Shown here in pieces: positions 36,401 through 47,186 of a stretch of 64,000 nucleotides of DNA (its first letter is position 1; each line of letters opens with the position of its first letter). The notes below the pieces were generated by a model. It saw only the letters and a list, made by a program, of their open reading frames with translations. It had not been told where the DNA came from and made no database searches. The stretch spans positions 124,001 through 188,000 of the forward strand of contig OX485809.1 in the NCBI GenBank assembly GCA_950295325.1. The letters are read 5' to 3'. This stretch comes from Polytrichum commune. Taxonomy: Eukaryota > Streptophyta > Polytrichopsida > Polytrichales > Polytrichaceae. The translations under genes were made by a program, and so were the position numbers.

Positions 36401-38752
36401 TACAAAAAACCCTCCTTTTTTTTTGAGGGCTATCAGGGAAGTACAGAAAACCCTATTTTTCACAATTCTGCGTTCAGATGCAAACAATGGAATGTAGACA
36501 ACCAGAACTCCAGGGGAAAGTGTTCTAATAGTCACAAAGTTTTATTTCTCATCTTAAGGAGGACGAAGGGAAACAGAACAGAAAATGGAGAAGACATGGA
36601 TACAAGCCATTGAACAACCAGTCAAGACTATGGTTTGGGTGGACTATCACCAATCCAAGTACCACCATGAACAAACACAAGGGGCATGGTCAGGTCCTAG
36701 AACCTTCGCTTTGTTGGATCAAACACCCTGAGGGCCCACCCCACAGACCTGTAATTGACATGGGATAGTAGCCAGCAACAGTCTTAGCTAAGATTATTGC
36801 ACCAGAGTGTACAATGACGCGACAAGGTAAACGATAAGTGTCAAACATTCTCTCACATGAATGAAACTAAAAGGACAAAAAAATTCAGAGGAAACAAGGT
36901 GTATGAGCTACACAAAGGAGTGAACATCTCAGAGCTCTCTATGGATGCTCGAAATTGCTTTAGCACTAGAAACCTGTAAATGAACAGTGAAAAACCACAA
37001 ACTCCAGACAAACCCCAACTCTTCAACCTCTTGCCCGGCTAAGAAGTTGGGCGTCTACATTACTTATCACCAGTGTATCACTGGAGTGACAGTAGCAGGA
37101 AAATTGAAAAGAAAATGGCTCCTGAAATACCCAAACATAATGTGGTTTATAACGAGAGTTGCAGAAATGGGGAGAATACGATAATATTAATTCTGCTTTC
37201 AACTTCTAACAGAGAGAAGAAAAACGAGAATCCAGGCAAGAGAACTACATACTTTGAGGACCACTTGACCAGCCTGGCAGATAGATCCCCAGCAGAAACT
37301 TTCTGCTTCCAGAGACCAAAAAATCAAAATTTGAGCTCTATTATGGAGTTCTTGAAGCGACCAAGATTCTCCTGGAAGGTCAAAATGGACCCAAAAAAAA
37401 ACCAAAAAAAAAAAAACACTCCCCAGCACGTAAAGAAAATTACCCGGGAACTCACAAAAACCACAACCTATTCACTCCGACATATAAAATTAAAATTAAA
37501 TGAACCAATATTTCCATCCATCCATCACCACTGCCAAAACTTGTAAAGGATACTACTTTGTCAAAAACAGTAGGAGGTGAATGGCTTCAGTCCATCAAGT
37601 CGCTATAAGCCTCTATCTCCGCCACTCTAGGTAATTAGCCGGTTTGACACCATCTTGATGTACATTTAATTCCATAGGCCTTTTAACTTCCCAGACTTTA
37701 AAATCGATTTCATTTCATTGCACCCTCTCCTGGGATTAGACTAAGTAAAGTGAGGTTGATGGATTCCAGAAAAATGTAGGGAAGAAAGGGAGGAAGGAAG
37801 GGGAGGGTACTATACTATTTATTGCCACCAACTACACATCCCAAATTCTCTGATGAAGGACTCGTCATGCATATGTAAGTAACCCTTAGGCAAGCAATGT
37901 GTGACCTTGAACCCTCCTCACGGGCAAATTCTAGGGCTAAATAGATAGATAGATAGAATGTGGCCTCTCCATTTTCCTACCCTACCACCGCCAGAGGAGA
38001 GGGTACCCCGGGGAATAAAATAAGTATCCACACAACAGCAAAACCACGGGGCTCTTTCCTTCTTCCCTTGCAGCTAGTAGATCACCTATTACCTGCTTTA
38101 TCTGCAATTCCTTGTTTTTGTCTTTGTCAGTCGAGGCGATGAACCTCTCAATGTGCTTCCGCTCCCTCGTCGGCCTGTCCGCTGCATACGACGGCACTTC
38201 TTTCGCTTCTTTCTTTGCCCTACTACCTCCCTCTTTGCGTGGCGTCGTCATCTTCGGCTCTTTCTTCTCTTTCACTACCTCTACCTCCTCCGGTTTCACT
38301 TTCTTCGGCCTCCCTGGCCGCTTCTTCGTTGGCTTCCCTTCGTCCACCGGAACAGAAGCCTTCCCCTCCTTTTCCTTCTGCTCTGCCTCTTCTTCCTGCT
38401 CCACCACCGCTCCCTCTACCTCCTCCTGTACACCTTCCTGTATACCGCCATCCTCTTGCTCCTCCACCGTGCCTTCCTCCTCGTCGGCCTCCGCTACTGC
38501 TGCTGTTGCTGTTACCAACCCCCCCTTCTCCTTCTTCTTCCCTCCTTCACCTACTGCCTTTGCCTGCTTCTTCTCCTTCCTCTCCCCCTTTCCTTTCCCC
38601 TCCTCTTCTTCCTCCTGCTCTTCCTCGGCGGCCGCCATGTCGACGTCGTCCTGCTCTACAGTCGTGTCCTGCTCTACCGCGGCATTTTCTTCCCGCACCT
38701 CAGCCGCCGTGCCATTCTGCGGCGCCTCGGGGTGCATCGCCGTGTCTGCCAT
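30435..38752 (-). CDS. DEK: DEK chromatin-associated protein (12 exons)
   Basis: Nuclear DNA- and histone-binding protein that shapes chromatin. Coding order (minus): 38752-38093, 35983-35950, 35500-35418, 34637-34578, 34261-34154, 33619-33539, 33084-33025, 32535-32320, 32093-31799, 31214-31099, 30893-30863, 30670-30435, giving 659 residues, with in-frame GT/AG joins throughout. Residues 1-188 are Glu/Lys-rich with an AT-hook-like RPGRPKK near 145. DRPTRERKHIERF follows at about 190-203. Residues 240-342 hold the DEK core and SAP-like box (ISKHDEVLGMLHSLCFNKRGK, ILQFSGYVWSENQ, LERYTKEGLVSLVDVLDIHM, VAKVLEFLEKPHKTTEVLL). More GRPK hooks occur at about 357 and 500, between acidic/basic linkers. 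The DEK-C domain spans about 552-607 (SDEELQEKIRDLLKVSDFSK to HVKRLIREEISKL). The tail is acidic. Family assignment is secure. Confidence 0.94.
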
Positions 38753-39125
38753 GGAGCGCCAGGCTCCTAAACCCGCCCAGCAGCAACAGCAGCACCCTCC
38801 TTCGGACGACAACAACAACACCACCACCACCACCAACGCAAGAGGGAAAAAGAGAGAAACAAAGCGCAAAGCGCAACAAAAGCCAAGCCCAGGCAACGGA
38901 AGGAAGGAAGGAAGGAAGGAAAAGGGCAGTCAAGCGCGCTCGCTCTCTCTCTCTCCCTCTCTCTCTCTCTCTCTCCCCCCCCCTCTCTCTCTCTCTCTCT
39001 CTCACTCTGTGCGCCTGTGCCACTGTGCCAAGTTAAGAAAGCTTAGTCTTAGAGCTGTTGTTGTTGTTGTGGTGAGTGTTAAGTGGGCCTCTCTCTCTCT
39101 CTCTCTCTCTCTGCTTTTCTCTCCT
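38753..39125. promoter_or_regulatory. CT/GA-rich 5' flank of DEK
   Basis: Immediately upstream of the DEK ATG: CAA/CAC trinucleotide runs, then long CT tracts (38938-39003 and 39090-39113), which read as GA on the gene strand. Such GA-rich tracts are common in plant 5' UTRs and core promoters. The role here is inferred from position only. Confidence 0.45.
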
Positions 39126-39724
39126 CCCCTTTTTCTCTCTCTTGCCTCCTTGCAGAAAGCGAGGGAATGGGAGAGAGGCTTGTTGGGGGGAAACCCAAAT
39201 GCCTCCCTTTCCCTCCCTCTCTCCCCCTCCCTATCGCATTCCCTGCTTATTTATGCGGGATAGGTACTGGTGACCTAGGTACCACTCGCCCTTTCTAGCC
39301 CCCTAGCTGAGGCACCCTACACCCTACTACCTTCCCAGCCCTCCTTATTATGACATAAGACTCAGTTGTGCTGCCTATATTTGCCCCTTCCTGCTCCTTT
39401 ATTCCCCCACCCCCCCCCCCTCCCTCACACCCGTAACGGGTGCCAGGGCGGAATCTCCGTGACGTGGCACCCCCCCACTGGCTGCGAACCCCAGCAACCC
39501 ACCCATGGATGTTTGCTTCTGTGTTATGTCTTAACCCTTATTACGAAGCAACTCCTAAGCCAGCCAGCCAGCTGACTGACTTCCTTACCTCATGAGCCCT
39601 CGCCTCAACCCCTACTCTCTCTCTCTCACTTAACTGTGAGTACCAAACATGATAAAAGAATGATATGAAGACTTGATGATCGCTCCTCCACAGGCCCTTC
39701 TTATAAGTCGGCACCTATGTCCCG

Positions 39725-39960
39725 GGAGAACCGGCAGTTAGTTATAGATAAACCGGTTGAGTTTGAGAAATAACCGGTTGAAATGGGAGAGTTCAGGAGA
39801 ATCACCGGTCAAAATGGGGGAATCTATTGAAGAATATACCTCCAATGAATGAAAGCAGCAGCAACCGGAAGATGTCAACATGTAACCGGCTTGATATAGA
39901 ATCACAAGGATCTTGACTGACTATGCTGCCCGAAAAACTTCCCGGGCACTGGTTGGCACC
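39725..39960. repeat. ACCGGTTGAGTTTGAGAAA dispersed repeat, copy 1
   Basis: The block GGGAGAACCGGCAGTTAGTT ... CCGGTTGAGTTTGAGAAA ... GTTCAGGAGAATCACCGGTC is shared with 41215-41430 and 52172-52300, with moderate divergence. Non-coding and probably transposon-derived. Confidence 0.65.
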
Positions 39961-39972
39961 CAAGCAGGTCGC

Positions 39973-40007
<35 letters not shown>

Positions 40008-40979
40008 GGTTGTGACTTGTGCTATGTATGTTTGGGTGTTGTGAGTCTTCAAGTGCTCTTTGGACTAGTAGTAACCGGGTGGAAGGAGGAATCTCGATGA
40101 CGTGGCAGCTGCCTAGTGGCTATGAAGGAGACGGAGGGTCCTAAGTTGGAACCCAATACTAATAAGCTAGCTCCCGAGTCCCAGCCCTCACTTGAACTCG
40201 AGTAAATAACCAAGAACCGGGGAAATTTGATATGGAAACCTGATGATGTCTCTATGAAATGGAATGAACTTGACCTAATTTTAAAGTTGATGGTGTCGAA
40301 CATACTAACTCTTTAGGGTAGCGGAGTGCGGTAATGTGTGTGAGATAGAGGCTAATATCAACTCGATGGGTCTAATGGGAACAAATATCTAAAGCTTCCT
40401 AGTACAACATTCTCAAATAGTAAAGGGAGTCTATCTATAATGAAGCCGTAGAGGGGAGACTCCAACACAAAGCGTGCCTTGTTTTCAAATGCATTGTGAG
40501 AGCAAAAGTGAAATAATTGGTTGTCTCTAGGGATCGGGATAATCGACCACTGCCCAGTGTCAACGCCAATTCTCTAGAGACACTCGGTTCTCACCCTTGT
40601 AGGAGCTTACTTATGTTATCGTGGTGTGAGACATCGAAACCCATTTGTGATCCCTAGAACTCGGTATATTCTTCAAGTGTTCCTCTCACTAGTAATGGGT
40701 ATGAGGAGGAATCTCAGTGACGTGGCAACTTCATGGTGGATGTGAAGAGGATGGATGGATGGTTCTATAGACTACATGCTCACTTGAAGCAACTTGCATA
40801 TATTATTGTAGCACAAGACACAATTGTTGTGATACCTATATTTGTGTGTTTAAGAGTCTTAAATTGTTTCTCGGACTAGTAACATGTGTGACAAGCAATC
40901 TATATGACGTGGTAGCTTCTTAGTCGCTATGAAGAGGACGGGTGGTTGGTTCTAACCAATGTTGGCATGGTACTATTTT

Positions 40980-41210
40980 GTTACTTTTTTTAATCCTATA
41001 ATCAACATGATGTAGAAAGATACTGACCCAAATAATAACTCGGGTATACAAAGGATTCTCTCTTCCCTTGATATATCCATTAAATTTCAATATTTGACTG
41101 CCATTACAAGTTGGATATCCAAAGATAGGTTTTGGGATAACATCGTGTAGCCACTCAGGTTATCAATATCATGCATTCACCTATATACCAGATAAACATC
41201 GGTTTTAACC
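40980..41210. repeat. Relative of the dynein intron 11 foldback arm
   Basis: From ATACTGACCCAAATAATAAC through ACTCGGGTATACAAAGG and ATTTCAATATTTGACT to CATGCATTCACCTATATACC this is collinear with the left arm at 12770-12950, the clearest dispersed match to that element in the window. The copy is in the same orientation as the left arm, and no second arm lies nearby. Confidence 0.75.
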
Positions 41211-41214
41211 CACA

Positions 41215-41430
41215 CCAATAAATGGGGAGAAGCGACCGCTAGTTCCATACAAACCCGTTGAAGTTGAAGGCTTCCGGGAAAGTATCGATCATAGTAGAGG
41301 TATCTATGGAATATCCCTTGAATTAGTAAAGGGAAAAAAACGAGATATCACAACATGCGACCGGTTGGACTTGGGAACACGATGATTTTGACCGACGATG
41401 CCCAAAATCCTCCATGGACACTGTCCCACA
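41215..41430. repeat. ACCGGTTGAGTTTGAGAAA dispersed repeat, copy 2
   Basis: ATGGGGAGAAGCGACCGCTA and the following GTTGAAGTTGAAGGCTTCCG and GCGACCGGTTGGACTTGG blocks align with copies near 39.73 and 52.17 kb. Confidence 0.6.
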
Positions 41431-41729
41431 CCGTGCTTTGAACTGGTGGGGTGCAATGGTTATTAAAAACCAGGGGAAAAACTGATATTTCCGCCTCTCA
41501 AGCAACTTCCCTATTATTATTATTATCATTATTATTATTATTGTGACATGAGAGGCTTGGCAGTTGTGCCACCTATATTTATCTCTTTTGTTTATGCTTA
41601 AGCGTTCCTCACAGAAGTGACCAGAGTAGGGAGGAATCTAGATCACGTGGCGCCTTCCTACTGGCTGTGACCATGGTTCAAACCCGCACTAATTGAGCCA
41701 GCTCCCTCACACCAACTGCTGTAAAGGTA

Positions 41730-42137
41730 CACTAATTCTAGTGTCACCAATTCTAGTGGAATGACATTTAGTGTCACCGATTCTAATTGCCTTCCTCAAT
41801 ACTAATTGTGAACCGCGGGATCGTGTCTCCAACACTATTTGTCATTCCTTGGGATTCTTAAATTTAAAATTAAAATTAAAATTGGGGGGGGGGATCATAA
41901 GTATAGTGTTGCAATTACTATCACTTACCGAGTGATATTTCCTCCGAATTTCAATCATCTGTGACAATATTTCCATCACGAGTTGTTGACAAGAGAAGGC
42001 AAGGTTTTGACAGATGGATGAACTCATCCATCATCATCCATGACAATATTTGCTCACTTATTCATGAGAAGTGTCATCCGAAAGGTTACCATAGTGACAT
42101 AAAATACCCCGTATGACACTAAACATCGTATTTAGTG
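41730..42137. mobile_element. CACTAA-ended MITE-like element
   Basis: TA dinucleotides flank the element (41728-41729 and 42138-42139). Its left end CACTAATTCTAGTGTCAC resembles the reverse complement of its right end, CACTAAATACGATGTTTAGT. The interior (AATACTAATTG, TGTCATTCCTTGGGA, GAGTGATATTTCCTCCGAAT) is partly shared with 43680-44080, a related degenerate copy. Confidence 0.5.
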
Positions 42138-42256
42138 TAGTAAAAAAAACAGTAAAAAAAACTTATACGAAAGTTTGGTCAATTACTCGCTAATTAAGCT
42201 CGATTGTACATTAAGTTCCTCGTCGCACCAGTTATTTTATGCAGCATGTGTATTGC

Positions 42257-43461
42257 TAGTGGTGATTTTTCACAAGGTCCCTAACATGTCTAGGGACATG
42301 TTCATAAAAAAAAAACATTTTCAGTGGACATGTTCTTAGAAAATGAACCGGTTTTGGGACGTGTCAAATTCACTTTGGGCGGGTTCTAAAAATAACATTT
42401 TTTAATTTAAAAAAATCAAAAAAAATTGTACAAATATCAATTACATTATGTCATATATGACATGTGAATATAAGCATAATGCAATTAAACCACTAATACC
42501 CAATCAAAATATCAATCTTGAAGTGCTTGATTCACGTGTATAATTCATCAACCACAAAATTTATAACCTTTTTAACATAATGTCAAAGATTATAATTGAA
42601 GGTAAACTTAGTAATTGAATATGAATTAGTATATATAAACATGTTCAAAAATTTAAAAACAAAGAGCTACTTACCCTTCAAAGAAGTGGATGAATTCTCC
42701 TATCCTTCATGTTTCTCCAAACAAGCATCACTGCATTCCAATTGCATTCACTTGAATTTTTAAATTGCAAACACTAGGATCTCAACTCACTTAACTTACT
42801 TAGCTGGCACGGTTGATGAGTCCTATTGGAGCTGCTTCAAGTTCATATATCCTCATCATTGATTAGTGTGTTGCTTGAGTCACCGGAGTGCCATTTGTTT
42901 TTTGGGGGTGAAACAACCAGGGGAAAGGATGAACTTAAAGACCAGATCAGAAAGTGCAACTTAGGAAGAAAGAGAGGAAAGGAAACGGCACTCATCACCG
43001 CAGCCGGTTCAAACCGTGACAGGGAAAGAAGAATTGGAAGATATGATCGGTATCTTCGGAAGCAGATACAATCCAAGATAAAAGGATGAAGGAGACAACA
43101 AGTTGCTATGAAGGATCTGAGTATGTTTCTCTGAACTAGTCTATGTGGACGAAATGGGGCAGGTGGTAGCTAAAATAGATAAAGCAGAATTGAAGGAAGA
43201 TACTATTGTTTCCAAGTGCAACCAATCACATGCCGACATCTTTCGGGTTATCTTTATCAATTTGTTTTTTCCTTTAAGCTTTTCATGGACGGGTTGGTTT
43301 AGAAATTACCGGTTTTGGGACGGGTTGTTTTTTCTTTAACCTTTCCATGGATGGGTTGGTTTTGAAATTACCGGTTTTGGGACGGGTTGCAAATTTTTTT
43401 GCCTTTCAATTTGAGGTTTTTGGACGTGGACGGGTAAAAACTTTGTGAAAAAGCACCCCTG
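42257..43461. mobile_element. Non-autonomous hAT-like transposon
   Basis: An exact 8-bp duplication TGTATTGC flanks the element (42249-42256 and 43462-43469). Its ends form an inverted repeat: TAGTGGTGATTTTTCACAAG on the left against CAGGGGTGCTTTTTCACAAA on the right (reverse complement), 17 of 21 positions matching when extended one base. The 8-bp duplication and CAGGGGTG-type ends fit the hAT superfamily. The 1,205-bp interior holds two head-to-tail ~65-bp repeats (43283-43410, with ACCGGTTTTGGGACGGGTTG) and an 87-codon open frame (42826-43089) with no recognisable transposase motif. Confidence 0.78.
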
Positions 43462-43679
43462 TGTATTGCGACTCACTCACTCTAGACTCACTCACTCAAG
43501 GAGTTAAGCTGGTTATTATTGCACAAGACTCCGTTGTGAGGGTTATATTTGGAAGCTTGAAAAATTCTTCAAGTTTTTTCCTCATTCTGAATTGACAACG
43601 TGGCATCTTTCTAGTGATTATGAAGAGCATGGTCAAGCTGTAACCCAGTAAACATATCCTCTCATAACAACTACACTTA

Positions 43680-44080
43680 TTTATTGTTATTTAATGTGAC
43701 CAATTCTATTTGTCTTGTTCAATACTAATTGCAAACCGCCTGTGTACTGTCACCAACGCCAATTGCAAACCTAGCTAGTATAACTTATCATCCCTTGTAA
43801 AATAATTTGGCCATTATAGAATTACGATGTTGGATTTATTGTCATTTATTGAGTGATTTATCATTCAAATTTTAATCGTCCATGACAGTAATTCATTGTA
43901 GAAATATTCGGATGAAACATATACTAAATTTTGTTCCAATAATCGGCATGGACTTCATCCAAATTTCAATCATCCATGACAATTATTGTAAAGTTGATTC
44001 ATCAAAAGAGTTGCTAGATAACGTACCGCAGTGACATAGAATACAATAGGACACTAAATTCAATCTTTATTGTAGTATAT
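43680..44080. repeat. Degenerate copy related to the 41730 element
   Basis: CAATACTAATTGCAAACCGC, TTATTGAGTGATTTATCATTC, AATCGTCCATGACA and AGTGACATAGAATAC are collinear with the corresponding blocks in 41740-42130, with many substitutions. Confidence 0.5.
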
Positions 44081-44524
44081 TTAAGAACTTAAAAAAAGTG
44101 TTGTGAATCGTCTTATCTTCCTCGCACTTGCTAGGTATGGTAACCAACATGTGTCATCCAACTATAAGTTAGTTGCTCGTGTCAAGAGTGAAGGCAACTG
44201 GCTATACTTTGGCTGCTTGTTTTGGTTATCATATCATATATTAAAATCCCTTGCATGAGAAGTAACAAACACAACAACCCTTTCCAAAATGTACAATTGT
44301 CATATATATAATAGTTGTTGGTGTGCTCATGTAATTTTGTTTGCTTTCCAAACCCATTGAACATAATTTAAGTTAATAACATTGTACATCTTAAGAAAAT
44401 TACAATGTATTGGGAATGTATTTATACTAAGAAATGGTTTCAAAGGCTCAAAGACTAACCCATTTATGACATAATTTCAATGATACAAAACAACATCATC
44501 CAATGCAGAATGTGTCTCAAACTA

Positions 44525-44757
44525 CTACACTACATATTGTATTTAGTGCCACTTTCTATTTCGAATTATACAGTGCTATAAATATTGATTGTATATCTTT
44601 ATTTTTATTTTTTGTCAACAAAGGTCAAATTGGTTGTTTGGACATTATATAACATTAACATCTTTACTTGGTACATAAAAATAAGAAGTTACAATATTGT
44701 GTAACTTCAAATAGTGAGTGACACTTAAAACAATATTTAGTGCAGGGATTGTCTACA
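44525..44757. mobile_element. CACTA..TTTAGTG-ended MITE-like element
   Basis: The left end CACTACATATTGTATTTAGTG and the reverse complement of the right end, CACTAAATATTGTTTTAAGTG, match imperfectly and bound about 233 bp. The interior is AT-rich and non-coding. The ends match the MITE in dynein intron 1. Confidence 0.45.
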
Positions 44758-47186
44758 AATTGCACATTGCATTCCTTCACATACTTGACCATATTTGCCC
44801 CCTACATTTTACTTTGATTATTCTATTGAAGAATGTCATTGAAAGATTAAAATCATCTTAGAAATAGTTAATTTTCCACGAAATGAGGTTATCAATGTGA
44901 AATTCTCGATTTTTCTAGTTGTTGATGGCCCCTTGAGGCTTGCTCTAAGTTAAAGGGTCAAGGAATATCTACATTTGACCTTGTATCATCTTGACAATGT
45001 GCACATCAATATTGGAATATTCGATGATAGTGGATGGGTGTTGCTTTCACAATTTGTTGCAAATCGAAATCTTGGAGGTCATAGAACTTTTCAATGGCTA
45101 TCTCGAATCTATTTTCATTCATTTTAAGATCACAAGAAGAAGAACGGAGCAAAATTGAATGACTTGATGTTGAGCAACCCTAGTAGAGTAACTATACCCC
45201 TAAGGGTACAAATCCAAAGATGTCTATAGTGCTCCATAATCATCTTCATGTACTTCTACACTAATTATCTCAATTAGTGTGTGTTACTATATAGAATTTT
45301 GCAATGCACTAACATCTTACTTAGGAGTTCAAGTTTTACTCACGGAAGTTCAATACCTTGTTTGGACATTGTAGAACATAAATGACTTTGCTTGGTGAAA
45401 TATAACACTCATTAAATAGTTTTAGCATTGCATAACTCCGAATAAAAACTCACACCAAATGGGATAATCAATGTAGTCTTGTAAGCCATGCATAACAACA
45501 CTCAAAGACGTGAGCCCTCAAAATATAACAGTGGGATGTTGGGAGCTCAGTCTGAATTTTTGTCTCCATGCGGAGCTTTTCATGCATTTAACTATTATAT
45601 TTTTGAGGGCACATAGAACGGGAGCTCAAACATTGAGTAATGTTATGTTTGACTTCTTGGTTTTAAAAACCAATTTCATTTCATCTTATTTTGTTGAACT
45701 ATGAACATATTTTATGTTCATTTTAATGGGACCGAAACAACACACAAGCCTTAGTCATGTAATGTACATTGATGTGTGCCATTAGGTTGACCTAACAAAC
45801 AGGTTGACTTCTTAGCCAACGGAAATCACCTTGGATTACACCAGATCATAACAAACTTATAACTTTGTTCATTTCCCTGCATAGGAACCATGGTAACAAA
45901 GCACAGGATTATTTCCTGTATTTACCGCGGTAATAATCATTCAAAATAGCATGGGATATCACTAAACTAGCATTGGTCAACCTAGTTGCACCTATCAGTG
46001 TTGCCTTGCAAGACATTCCATGTACGCAGATTTAGAATACGTGATCATTATTTTGGACGATCTTTGGAAGTTTGAGTTAGGATGCTTTGGAGTTATTATG
46101 GGCTTTGTGACATTACCAAAGGCACAGTTGTTAGGGTATCATCTACAGCTGTAATCAACAACAAAATTTATTCCCTACTGAAATTAATATACTTGTGTAA
46201 ACCACTCTGCAGAGACATACAAACAGAATTGAACCCATACCCATCACGGGTATGCCACGCTAAATCTGATGTACATATTACAAAAGCATTCAACACATAA
46301 TGTTATCAACAAACCTAGAAATCTAAGGGGCTTTGTGAAAACGAAAATCTCAAACACAGGTCTGATTAAGACACATGTGATGATTCTCAATGGGTCTGCA
46401 ATTCCAAAGTTCTTGAAGTTATTGATATGGAAAGAAGCAGAGCAGAAGACTAAATGCAGATACAGTTCATTTAGGTGAAACAGCAAATCCCAGAAACGCC
46501 AGGAACATACATGTAGAGGGGGGCAGCTTCAGACTCTATTCGACCAATTGGATACCAGAGAATAAATTGGCTCAAAGGAAAAGTAACATGGCTAGGGTAA
46601 CTATGTCAGCTCTTATACCATTTCTACAAACCATTCCGAGACAGGATAGCTGAGGAAGTCACATTTCACTCACTAGTAAATAGAATTGGAACCTTCTCTG
46701 TGTTCCAGTCTCCACAGCCATGAAGGAACACCTGAGTCACCATTGTGAAACATAGCTGGCCAGAACATTACTGCAGTTGACTACTAAGATGGCTTTCACC
46801 AACAAGAAATCAAGGCAATCAAGCGCTAGTTGAGGGATTGTCATATCTTTTATTGAACGACTCTTGTTTACACCTGGACTCATGAGAACACCTCACCTTT
46901 TGGCAAGGTCGTTTATTGCAGCCATGGCAATAAATTATCCTCTTCCTACCAGTCTAACCGCGAACTTCTGCTGTGACCCGATACCGCCATAAATATTGAT
47001 GCCAGAGCTGCCATGACACCAAATCTCTTTATTTCTACAGACTAAACTACATCCTATTACAACAGACTGCAACCCAGCTACTCCCACGCTCCAAATGTTC
47101 CTGGATCATTTGAACTGAACGACTCATTTTCTACTCTAGATCTCGTAAAATCACCTATCAAGGTACTCCAAAACTGGTTGTCTTTC
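44758..47186. other. Intergenic, no gene seen
   Basis: AT-rich spacer up to the PP2C stop codon. Short open frames carry no motif. GTTGCACCTATCAGTGTTGC (45985) weakly echoes repeats at 8050 and 15385. The last few hundred bases are probably the PP2C 3' UTR and flank. Confidence 0.5.

Larger units (their letters stand above)
39346..43660. repeat. Cluster of six diverged repeats, most with an ACGTGGC core
   Basis: A module of about 150 bp recurs. It begins (AT)TATTAT..GTGACA..AGACTC.GTTGTG..CCTATATTTG, continues through CACTAGTAAC.GG and GGAGGAATCT, then GTGACGTGGCA.CTTCCTAGTGGCTATGAAG. Core positions: 39461-39468, 40099-40106, 40719-40726, 40906-40913 (ACGTGGT), 41644-41651 (CACGTGGC) and 43597-43604 (AACGTGGC). 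The copies share orientation. (ATT)n runs precede two of them (39974-40007, 41512-41541). Confidence 0.7.

Noticed and set aside
38112..39263. Long plus-strand open frames (383 and 273 codons) opposite DEK exon 1
   Set aside because: They are Ser/Pro/Leu low-complexity mirrors of the GA-rich DEK coding strand and its CT microsatellite; the minus frame has true DEK motifs and splices correctly.
41610..41700. tRNA-derived SINE, because GGTTCAAACCC resembles a Pol III B box and TAACCGGGTGG in a sister copy resembles an A box
   Set aside because: The conserved module extends more than 60 bases upstream of the A-box-like string, other copies lack the B box, and no A-rich tail is present.
42826..43089. 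87-codon open frame, basic, possible small gene
   Set aside because: It lies wholly inside the hAT-like element and shows no recognisable domain; listed only as part of that element.
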